NCBI GenBank assembly: GCA_902471875.1
Contig: CABRLN010000057.1
Coordinates: 1-6,699 of the forward strand
Direction of reading: 5' to 3'
DNA from: an uncultured Clostridium sp.
GTDB lineage: Bacteria > Bacillota > Clostridia > Oscillospirales > Acutalibacteraceae
Length of the DNA stretch: 6,699 bases
A program made the position numbers and the translations under genes. The notes beneath the pieces were generated by a model. It saw only the letters and a list, made by a program, of their open reading frames with translations. It searched no databases and was not told the DNA's origin. Numbering within the stretch: the stretch's first letter is position 1; each line of letters begins with the position of its first letter. Positions 1 through 6,682 of the stretch are shown here, one piece after another.

Positions 1-17
1 GGGTTCTTTCCTGTCAT
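1..17 (-). CDS. Start of an outward-reading gene (partial, possible IS orfA)
   Basis: An ATG at 17-15 follows an AGGAGG site (31-26) with eight bases between, and opens a frame beginning M-T-G-K-N-P that leaves the window at base 1. Only five full codons and two bases are visible, so the product cannot be identified. If the repeat is an IS3-like element this would be the first transposase frame (OrfA). The same start occurs in the right-hand copy. Confidence 0.5.
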
Positions 18-25
18 TTTTTATT

Positions 26-66
26 CCTCCTGCTTGTCTATTTTTTTTATTACTTTTATTATACCA
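26..66 (-). promoter_or_regulatory. Outward promoter and RBS in the left repeat
   Basis: On the minus strand an extended -10 (TGGTATAAT, 66-58) is followed about 25 bases later by AGGAGG (31-26). The -35 region, ACTAAA at the 17-base spacing, is poor, as is common for extended -10 promoters. It is identical to the right copy and drives transcription out of the window, not into the helicase gene. Confidence 0.6.
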
Positions 67-95
67 CACTTGTCTACTTCTTTAGTATGGATCCA

Positions 96-228
96 ATGAG
101 AATGGAATTAAGAGGAAAAGTGAAAAGTATAGTTCAAAAAGAAAGTAGATGATTCTCAATTATAGTTAGGGATAAGAAATATATGGTCAAAGAAGTTTTG
201 TGTTTAGAAATACAGATTGGAGGATAAT
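96..228 (+). promoter_or_regulatory. Upstream region of the helicase gene
   Basis: This AT-rich leader lies between the repeat end and the helicase start. GGAGG at 219-223 sits five bases before the ATG at 229 and sets that start. I see no convincing -35/-10 pair; TATAGT at 161-166 is the best -10 candidate but lacks a good -35 at normal spacing. A 21-codon frame from ATG 87 to TGA 150-152 (ending ...Q-K-E-S-R) crosses the repeat boundary. It has no ribosome binding site and could be the tail of a gene broken by the insertion or chance. Confidence 0.4.
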
Positions 229-3054
229 ATGGCTACAAAGACTAATTTACAAATAGATGAACAAATTTTAAATACAGATAAGGTTATATGCCGTCATATA
301 AGCAATATGGGAAATTTGCCAAGAGGACAGATTTCACAAGACATTCTTTCTCAACTTCGACATTTTGTGGAGCATATCATGCTAAAAGTCTATGCTAATG
401 GTGATGACATAGAAGATTCACATGAAAATCTTCAAAAGGCTGTAAAATATGTAAAAAACGAGAGTTCTTTGCGTCATTTATCACGTTTTCATCATTTTTT
501 GCAAGTATCTGTTTCTCATCGAACTTTAGAAGAAGAAAATTCTGAACGATTGATGTTTAAATATTATGAATATCTTTTTCGCATAAGAAATTTTTTGCAT
601 AAGGAATATTCGTTGGATGTACTTTCCAATCTTGAACAGTTTCCGTTAGCGGCAGATGATAGTTTTAAAGAATACTATGAGAAAATTGCTCAAAAGGTAG
701 ATCAATACAAAACTCCTATTCAAAATGGTTTTCGTTTTGATCGTTTTTACATTCAGAAAATTAAGCCATTCTTTTTTGGCGATAAAATATATTATGAGGT
801 TGCTTTTATTACTGCAAATGATAGAGCAAGTAAAACAGACCGCATTATTGCTTTTACAGATATTGAAATTACAGACTTTTATGCAGTTAAATTCGCTCTT
901 GCCGATAATTATATTGAGTTATTTGACAAACAAATGCCGATTAGGATTATTGTTGATTGGGAGGTAAGCATACGACCATGTGAGTTTAAGAATTTGGCAA
1001 AATTATTCGATGGAAATGGATTTACCCCAGGTAATGCGGAACAGCGAAATCTTGCTAAATATTTAACTGAAACAGGATTAAATTTATCAGAAATTATTAT
1101 GTTTTCAGACACACATTATCAAGAAGTACAGGAATGTATAGTACCCAAGACAGATACAAGACATTTTTGGCATATACTTGATAAATGTCGTGCAATCATT
1201 AGTGAAGGAGCACCCAGCAGTAATGTTCTTTGTTATTTGCTTTACCATATGACGAACAGAATTATTAAAGATCAATATGAAGAACAATGGAAATGGGATT
1301 ATTATGAGCAAAGAAGCAAGTATATAGGGAAGAATAATTTGCTATCAAATCTGTATTTATCTAATAAATGTATTCCCTTTGACACAATGCCGTTCTGTTC
1401 TGCTTTAAAAGGACATGTTCCAAGCCTGTCAGATTTATTTGATTGTCTTGATGTAGATGGACATGAATATGAACTTTTGGCATGGACTATTAGGAATAAT
1501 ACAGAACAAAAGGGAATGCTCTATACTCCATTGGAAAAAAATAAAAACGGACATTACAAATTAGGCTTTTTTGATGATATAGATACTCTTGTTAACATAT
1601 ATAATGGTAAGTTACATACTAATAAAAAACAGCAAGCTCGAAAGTTACTAATAAAGAATAATCATATTTTTATGGAGGGTTATAAAGATGATACAGTTGC
1701 AATTATTCAAAGAATAAAAAGTTTGGCAGTTAGTGGTGTAAAAAACTATTCTAATATGGTAAACCATTGGCTTCAAAATACAGATTACCAAATTGATTCT
1801 GATGAAAAAAAGACGGCATTGATAAATATGTTTACTAAGTCGCAAGTTTCTGTTATATACGGATCTGCAGGAACAGGCAAAACGACTCTTATAAATCATA
1901 TTTCGCATCTTTTTAAAAATTATTCCAGACTCTATTTGGCTCACACTAATCCTGCAGTGAATAATCTTAAGCGAAAAGTTGTTGCATCATCAAATTGCGA
2001 ATTTATGACAATTACTAAGTTTATAAATACAAAGGATTTAAAACGAGATTATGATATCCTTGTGATTGATGAGTGTAGCACTGTAAGTAATCAAAATATG
2101 AGAGAACTTCTTGAACAAGCAAAATTTAAGCTTCTTATTTTAGTTGGAGATACATACCAAATAGAGGCTATTGAATTTGGTAATTGGTTTGATGCTGTTC
2201 GTAATTTTTTGCCGAAAACAGCTGTCTGTGAATTAACAAAACCTTATAGAAGTAACAGCAAGCAATTACTGGCATTGTGGGACAATGTGCGAAAAATGGA
2301 AGATGATGTACTTGACAGATTACAAGGGGGCGAATTCTCTGCTAACCTTGATCCATCTACTTTTACTTCTGCAGAGGAAAATGAAATAATTCTTTGCTTG
2401 AATTATGGTGGACTATACGGAATTAATAACATTAATCATTTTATGCAAGAAAACAATAATGGCAAAGAGATATGGAGAGGAATACAACGATACAAAGTTG
2501 GTGATCCAATTCTATTTAATGATTCTGCTGATAAATTTTTTAGTCAACATAAAGATCAAGTACCGATAATTCATAATAACATGAAGGCTCGAATTGTAGA
2601 CTTTACCATTATTGATGCAGACAAACCAACAGAACGTATTCAATTTGATATAGAAATTGATAGACCGCTTATTGATTTAAATGAAGATGACTATGATTTT
2701 GAGATTATTGGAAATGCTGAAAATGGCAATTCAATTATCCGATTTGAAGTAAATAAAAATAGAAGCACAGATGAAGATGATGATAGTGTTTCAAAGGCAA
2801 TTGTTCCATTTCAAATTGCATATGCTGTATCAATTCACAAAGCGCAAGGCTTAGAATATGATTCTGTAAAAATTATTATAACGGATGAGATTGACGAATT
2901 GATAACTCATAGTATATTCTACACTGCTATTACACGAGCAAGAAAGAAATTAAAGATTTATTGGACGCAGGTAGTGGAACAGAAGGTTCTTGATAGAATA
3001 AAGCCGAAAAATAATAACCATGATGTTGGTTTGCTCAAGAGTGAAATAAAATAA
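229..3054 (+). CDS. SF1B (RecD/Pif1-like) helicase with a long uncharacterised N-terminal region
   Basis: The ATG at 229 follows GGAGG at 219-223; an in-frame TTG at 217 lies inside that site and is rejected. The product is 941 residues. The C-terminal half has a full superfamily 1 set: Walker A G-S-A-G-T-G-K-T-T (545-553, K551), motif Ia A-H-T-N-P (571-575), Walker B D-I-L-V-I-D-E (609-615), motif III G-D-T-Y-Q (640-644), motif IV K-P-Y-R (671-674), motif V S-I-H-K-A-Q-G-L-E-Y-D (868-878) and motif VI T-A-I-T-R-A-R (899-905). A beta-rich insert around 780-860, beginning near N-N-M-K-A-R-I, matches the SH3-like subdomain of RecD-type enzymes. It should therefore be an ATP-driven DNA or RNA translocase. 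Residues 1-520 match nothing I can name. Within them R44-H-F-V-E-H49 and R-I-R-N-F-L-H (118-124) have the R-x4/5-H spacing of HEPN RNases. The gene is strongly AT-rich (14 G/C in bases 241-300). No signal peptide or membrane segment is apparent, so it is probably cytoplasmic. A role in defence is inferred from context only. Confidence 0.88.
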   Translation: MATKTNLQIDEQILNTDKVICRHISNMGNLPRGQISQDILSQLRHFVEHIMLKVYANGDDIEDSHENLQKAVKYVKNESSLRHLSRFHHFLQVSVSHRTLEEENSERLMFKYYEYLFRIRNFLHKEYSLDVLSNLEQFPLAADDSFKEYYEKIAQKVDQYKTPIQNGFRFDRFYIQKIKPFFFGDKIYYEVAFITANDRASKTDRIIAFTDIEITDFYAVKFALADNYIELFDKQMPIRIIVDWEVSIRPCEFKNLAKLFDGNGFTPGNAEQRNLAKYLTETGLNLSEIIMFSDTHYQEVQECIVPKTDTRHFWHILDKCRAIISEGAPSSNVLCYLLYHMTNRIIKDQYEEQWKWDYYEQRSKYIGKNNLLSNLYLSNKCIPFDTMPFCSALKGHVPSLSDLFDCLDVDGHEYELLAWTIRNNTEQKGMLYTPLEKNKNGHYKLGFFDDIDTLVNIYNGKLHTNKKQQARKLLIKNNHIFMEGYKDDTVAIIQRIKSLAVSGVKNYSNMVNHWLQNTDYQIDSDEKKTALINMFTKSQVSVIYGSAGTGKTTLINHISHLFKNYSRLYLAHTNPAVNNLKRKVVASSNCEFMTITKFINTKDLKRDYDILVIDECSTVSNQNMRELLEQAKFKLLILVGDTYQIEAIEFGNWFDAVRNFLPKTAVCELTKPYRSNSKQLLALWDNVRKMEDDVLDRLQGGEFSANLDPSTFTSAEENEIILCLNYGGLYGINNINHFMQENNNGKEIWRGIQRYKVGDPILFNDSADKFFSQHKDQVPIIHNNMKARIVDFTIIDADKPTERIQFDIEIDRPLIDLNEDDYDFEIIGNAENGNSIIRFEVNKNRSTDEDDDSVSKAIVPFQIAYAVSIHKAQGLEYDSVKIIITDEIDELITHSIFYTAITRARKKLKIYWTQVVEQKVLDRIKPKNNNHDVGLLKSEIK

Positions 3055-3186
3055 TATTCAACAGTGAAATAGCCTAATTAAAAATAAAAGGCTGATAAGA
3101 CAGGATAGCTGTAAAATTCTTAATAAAAAGGCTTTTAGTCAATAATTGATATGTTTGGCAATAGCCTAACTATTACATGTTGAGAC

Positions 3187-3465
3187 GGTCTGTTTGCTGT
3201 CAAGAAAATAAAATCAAGTGCCAAAAAGTGGCGTATTTCCAAGCTTTTTGCGAGGTTAGCATCATCAGAGGAGCCTTGTGAAAAGCTCGGTTTTCTTGTA
3301 TGGAAACATATCTACTTTTCGGTCTGATTGGAGAAAAATTTGGTAGCCGGAGAATAGCAGCAGGGTTTAGGCTGTGGATTAGATGTCATAGGTTGTGGCA
3401 CTGGGATTGTTATTAGAGCTGACCGCAGTTTAAGCCACTCGATACTAGGAGGCAGACTTGGCAGT
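3187..3465 (+). ncRNA. Candidate structured RNA upstream of the HEPN-like gene (tentative)
   Basis: This GC-richer part of the gap can be paired by eye into a nested set: CTGTCAAG (3197-3204) with CTTGGCAG (3457-3464; eight pairs, one G-U); inside it AGTGCCA (3217-3223) with TGGCACT (3396-3402; seven pairs); and inside that the hairpin GAGCCTT / AAAGCTC (3271-3277 / 3282-3288, one mismatch) capped by a GTGA tetraloop of the GNRA type. A GC-rich non-coding stretch between AT-rich genes is a known hint of a structured RNA. It could be a long structured leader of the next gene, a separate small RNA, or only the relic of older DNA. No promoter was identified and the pairing was not tested computationally. 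Confidence 0.3.
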
Positions 3466-3477
3466 GGAATAGATGAC

Positions 3478-3483
3478 AGGAGG
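3478..3483 (+). promoter_or_regulatory. Ribosome binding site of the HEPN-like gene
   Basis: A consensus AGGAGG lies nine bases before the first ATG (3493) and twelve before an adjacent second ATG (3496). It favours the first but does not exclude the second. Its strength suggests efficient translation once the message is made. Confidence 0.8.
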
Positions 3484-3492
3484 ATTTGAACG

Positions 3493-5118
3493 ATGATGGA
3501 TAAAGATTATTTGTATCAGATTGATATTCGAGAATGGATAGAGAGAGGCTTAGATGCTGACATAATGGTTCCTGTATCAGGGAATAGAATTGATGAAAAG
3601 TATGATATATACCTTCAGAGTTTTCTTCTTCCTTTGGATGAAGTTGAAAATGATATGGAAAATGATACCTATAATGCACATACATTGATGCCGGGAATTA
3701 CAGTTTATGGTTCTTGGGAAGATGATGAAAAGGTTTATCATCGTTGGGGTAATGACAATGGTTATGAACCGCTTGTTATAAAAAGAGAATATAATGGTGT
3801 AGCTACAGATTCAATAGAAATTGTTGAAGAGTTTCGACTATTATTCAATCTGTATTTCAACTCACAAAAAAATGAATATATTGATGTTTCTAACGGTGAA
3901 GGAATTACCGTAGTGAAAATGAATGATAATGGGTACGTCACCATACATAAAAGATACTTAAAAACGTATCTAGCAGTGAAAGAAAAAGTATTGATGATTC
4001 ATATTGATAGTCGATGCATTTCTATCGATAACTCAGAAAAAATCAAGGATGACAGATTGGCTTATAGAAATAACGAAAACACAATTTTTTATACACTTAA
4101 TGTTGGAAATATATCAACTGGACTAAAGAGAGAAAATTTTTCTAACATTTTTGCAAAAAATGTTGTCTCAGGTTGCAGTTTATGTGATAGTAATATTTGG
4201 CCGTATAATGAAGAAAAGGCTTATGTTGATTTTATTATTGGTATAGATGAGAACGGAAAAGAAATACGCCATACTTGTAATCCGAAAGAATTAAGCAACT
4301 ACTTCGGGGCAAATCCAACAGCACCACACTATTTAACACCTGTATATTTTGACAGTGCAGTACTGAATAAGTATTATTCGAAACCCGAAATTTATAAAGT
4401 TGAAGATGGAATTATTCGATGTGGTGTATTGTGGGCATTGTATATTGATAATAGTAATTCAGATTATGTATCAGCTTATCTAGGTGATTTGGGAAGAGAT
4501 TTACCAAGTGAATCCGAGCAACATTATTGGAGGGGATTTAACAAGCCAATTGGAGGAAAATTGAGCAAAACAAAAATTAAGAGAGATTTTATGTGTATTG
4601 CATCAGACTCAGAGTCTCCGGATTTTATTTTTAAGAAAGCTTATACACGATTGAATAGAGTTTTCATTGAAAAGTATGGATGGCCTTTATTTTTATCATT
4701 AACAGAGCAGGATGCTTATAATTTTGAAACATTACGAGTCCCAGTAAATAATTCAATTGCTGAGATGGATATGCTTGTTCTTTCTTTAGTCAAAATACTA
4801 ATTGATTCTTTAAATGAAAAGAGCATTTCAAAACGGTTAACTGGTAATTACGAAAAACTTGTAGGTAGCATTTCAAAAATAGAGGCTTGGCTATGTGAAA
4901 GTAATATCGAAAACTATGATGAGCATATTAAGTTCTTGAGAAATCTGCAGGAGTTACGTTCAAGTGGAACAGGACATCGTAAAGGAAAGGGGTACCAAAA
5001 AATCACACAAAAACTTGATGTGAAAAAAGAAAATTATGCAGAAACCTTTTCCGATTTGTTAAAAAATGCTACTAATTTTTTAGCGTTCATGGAATTAAAT
5101 ATTGAAAAGTTGAAATAA
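3493..5118 (+). CDS. Uncharacterised protein with a C-terminal HEPN-type RNase motif
   Basis: The product is 541 residues and starts M-M-D-K-D-Y-L-Y. I do not know a named function. Near the C-terminus, in a helix-rich stretch (about 400-541), is L-R-S-S-G-T-G-H-R-K-G with R489 and H495, the R-x5-H spacing of HEPN ribonucleases. The surrounding L-R-N-L-Q-E-L-R...G-H-R-K-G resembles a stretch I recall as conserved in a family of uncharacterised proteins that includes the G-D-L-G-R-D-L-P segment seen near residues 332-339. The N-terminal 390 residues are mixed alpha/beta with no recognised catalytic motif and may be a sensor or substrate-binding part. No signal peptide or membrane segment is apparent. 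It lies in the same orientation as the helicase gene, 438 bases downstream, and ends in a clear terminator, so the two may form one unit or have separate promoters. A role as an RNA-cutting effector of a defence module is inferred; the motif might instead be only structural. Confidence 0.75.
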   Translation: MMDKDYLYQIDIREWIERGLDADIMVPVSGNRIDEKYDIYLQSFLLPLDEVENDMENDTYNAHTLMPGITVYGSWEDDEKVYHRWGNDNGYEPLVIKREYNGVATDSIEIVEEFRLLFNLYFNSQKNEYIDVSNGEGITVVKMNDNGYVTIHKRYLKTYLAVKEKVLMIHIDSRCISIDNSEKIKDDRLAYRNNENTIFYTLNVGNISTGLKRENFSNIFAKNVVSGCSLCDSNIWPYNEEKAYVDFIIGIDENGKEIRHTCNPKELSNYFGANPTAPHYLTPVYFDSAVLNKYYSKPEIYKVEDGIIRCGVLWALYIDNSNSDYVSAYLGDLGRDLPSESEQHYWRGFNKPIGGKLSKTKIKRDFMCIASDSESPDFIFKKAYTRLNRVFIEKYGWPLFLSLTEQDAYNFETLRVPVNNSIAEMDMLVLSLVKILIDSLNEKSISKRLTGNYEKLVGSISKIEAWLCESNIENYDEHIKFLRNLQELRSSGTGHRKGKGYQKITQKLDVKKENYAETFSDLLKNATNFLAFMELNIEKLK

Positions 5119-5126
5119 AAAGTAAG

Positions 5127-5166
5127 CTCCCCATCACCGGATATATTCCAGTGGTGAGGAGTTTTT
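5127..5166 (+). terminator. Rho-independent terminator after the HEPN-like gene
   Basis: CTCCCCATCAC (5127-5137) pairs with GTGGTGAGGAG (5151-5161) over eleven positions with one mismatch and one G-T pair, followed directly by TTTTT (5162-5166). It lies nine bases after the TAA. In the opposite direction the trailing T run is weaker, so it may only partly serve the converging recombinase remnant. Confidence 0.85.
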
Positions 5167-5181
5167 CGTGCGTCCATAGAC

Positions 5182-6604
5182 TTATACATCCACATCGATG
5201 CTGACACCGGATTTCAGTTCTACCGTGATGTGGTCATCCCAGATGGTTATCTGTTTGATCCAGCGTCGCACCAGCGATTCGTCAAATTCGGTGAAGTAGG
5301 CGGTCTGCTGTGCGATATAATCCTGCAGGTCGTTGATTCGCTTTATCTGCTCGTCTCTTGCAGCAGTGTCGACGGTGGTTTGCTGGCGGAGTTCTCGAAG
5401 CCTGAATATTTCATCGGCAATCTCGTCATAGGACTCTTTGCTCTGAGCCTTCTGGATGAGCTCTTGCTGCAAAGCCATCAGCTTTTCGTCGATGTTTTCA
5501 ACAGAAGTGGCTTGCGAAGCTCGGATGACTGAAGCAATGTTTAACTGCAGTTGTGCCTGATAGCTGCTTTTATCTCCGAGCATCTGGTTGATTGCTTTTA
5601 CGACTGCATCCTGAAGGACCAACTCGTTGATGGTTCTGGCGTGACATTCCAGTCCGGTGGATTCCAGCCTGCTGATGCAGCGCCAGACAATAGATTTAAC
5701 TCCTCGATTGTTCCAGTGGAGCCTTCGGAACATTTTACCTCATTCTCCGCAGATGACGATTTGGGAGAAGCAGTGGTTGCAGCTATAGCTACGTTTCTTG
5801 CCGTTGGCACTGGTTTTTACCACTCGCCTGTGGACTAGTTCTTCCTGTATCTGTAAGTAGATGTCCTTCGGAATAATGGCTTCGTGGTTACCTTCTACAT
5901 AGTATTGAGGAACGAGACCGTTGTTCTTGACTCTGGTTTTGTTTAGGAAGTCGGTGGTGTAGGTTTTCTGGAGCAGAGCATCGCCGATATATTTCTCGTT
6001 TCTGAGGATCTTGTTGATGGTGCTTGTGTGCCATCTTTTCCCACCAGCACCGGTAAGAATACCGTCACGCTCCAGACCGGCGGCAATCTTATCCATGCTG
6101 AGTCCTTCTAAATATTCTCGATAAATGCGCTTTATGATTTCTGCTTGTTCTGGGTCGATGACAAGGTTGCCTTCTGCATCCTTTGTATAGCCAAGAAAAC
6201 GATTGTGGTTGATTTGTACCTTGCCTTGCTGGTAGCGGTATTGCAAGCCCATCTTGACATTCTGACTTAAGGATTGCGATTCCTGCTGGGCCAGAGAAGC
6301 CATGATAGTAATAAGAACTTCGCCCTTAGCATCCATCGTGTTGATGGACTCTTTTTCAAACAGAACAGGAATGTTCATGTCTTTAAGCTGTCTGATGTAT
6401 TTTAGGCAATCCAGCGTGTTCCTGGCAAATCGGCTGATGGATTTGGTAATAATCATATCAATGTTACCAGCCTTACAGTCATCAATCATGTGATTAAATT
6501 CTTCACGCTTTTTTGTGTTAGTGCCGGAGATACCGTCATCGGCATAAATACCGGCAAATTCCCAATCAGGATTTTTCTGAATATATTCTGTATAGTGTTC
6601 TACC
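5182..6604 (-). pseudogene. Large serine recombinase, N-terminally truncated and carrying an in-frame stop
   Basis: Read from 6603 down to the TAA at 5184-5182, one frame encodes most of a large serine recombinase. It has the rest of the resolvase domain (G-I-Y-A-D-D-G-I-S-G-T, then I-T-K-S-I-S-R-F-A-R-N and A-S-L-A-Q-Q-E-S), the recombinase DNA-binding domain (...K-I-L-R-N-E-K-Y-I-G-D-A-L-L-Q-K-T), the zinc ribbon and coiled-coil (W-R-C-I-S-R; E-K-L-M-A-L-Q-Q-E-L), and an intact C-terminus. The first roughly 50-70 residues, including the catalytic serine normally found in Y-C-R-V-S-T-D, are missing: the frame meets the repeat end at 6605. A TGA at 5742-5740 falls where homologues have the second cysteine of C-x-x-C (C-G-E-stop-G-K-M-F). 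The reading frame is unchanged across it, so this is a nonsense codon rather than a frameshift. The gene is much GC-richer than the helicase gene (31 G/C in bases 5221-5280). It cannot catalyse recombination as it stands; it probably belonged to an integrative element. Confidence 0.9.
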
Positions 6605-6633
6605 TGGATCCATACTAAAGAAGTAGACAAGTG

Positions 6634-6674
6634 TGGTATAATAAAAGTAATAAAAAAAATAGACAAGCAGGAGG
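6634..6674 (+). promoter_or_regulatory. Outward promoter and RBS in the right repeat
   Basis: An extended -10 TGGTATAAT (6634-6642) with a poor -35 (ACTAAA, 6614-6619, 17-base spacing) is followed by AGGAGG at 6669-6674, eight bases before ATG 6683. The predicted untranslated leader is roughly 35 bases. It reads out of the window. Confidence 0.65.
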
Positions 6675-6682
6675 AATAAAAA

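Larger units (their letters stand above)
1..95 (-). mobile_element. Inner end of an insertion-sequence-like repeat, left copy (partial)
   Basis: Bases 1-95 are an exact reverse complement of 6605-6699; the match breaks at the next base (a at 96 against c at 6604, where g would pair). Read outward from base 95, the copy starts 5'-TGGATCCATACTAAAG, then has a promoter, a ribosome binding site and a start codon about 80 bases in. That is the usual layout at the left end of an insertion sequence, and the terminal TG fits the 5'-TG...CA-3' ends of the IS3 family. The repeat runs into the window edge, so its full length and transposase are unseen. The IS assignment is inference; the repeat itself is certain. 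Confidence 0.7.
3055..3492 (+). other. 438-base intergenic region
   Basis: No credible gene lies here. Bases 3055-3180 are AT-rich, with short AGCCT/AGGCT arms at 3071-3075/3089-3093 and 3129-3133/3163-3167 that could form weak hairpins. There is no strong U-tailed terminator after the helicase gene, so read-through is possible. A perfect small inverted repeat TCAAT-A-ATTGA lies at 3139-3149. TTGATA (3146-3151) with TATTAC (3171-3176) is a poor promoter candidate, with a 19-base spacer. From about 3181 the composition becomes GC-richer (31 G/C in 3421-3480). The + frame from 3184 to 3327 is open but has no start codon or ribosome binding site. CAGTGAAATAG (3062-3072) and CAGTGGAATAG (3462-3472) form an imperfect direct repeat 400 bases apart. 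Confidence 0.7.

Noticed and set aside
88..95. TGGATCCA (BamHI site) at both repeat ends as a cloning junction
   Set aside because: The match ends exactly at a TG terminus with an insertion-sequence-like layout behind it, which explains it without an artefact; the possibility is not fully excluded.
217..228. TTG at 217 as the helicase start
   Set aside because: It overlaps the GGAGG ribosome binding site that serves the ATG at 229.
3181..3490. Group II intron or retron RNA in the gap
   Set aside because: No domain V-like sequence with its usual context and no reverse transcriptase gene in the window.
3413..3685. 90-codon minus-strand frame across the gap and the start of the HEPN-like gene
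   Set aside because: It overlaps the ribosome binding site and coding start of a better supported gene, and its product shows no family signs.
5733..5745. Frameshift splitting the recombinase
   Set aside because: Both parts are in the same frame; the break is a single in-frame TGA.
5230..5838. Plus-strand open frames opposite the recombinase
   Set aside because: They lie antisense to a gene with clear family similarity, and their products show no recognisable motifs.
6605..6666. TTG at 6666 as a start for the recombinase
   Set aside because: The added residues come from the repeat, have no ribosome binding site on that strand and do not resemble a resolvase N-terminus.
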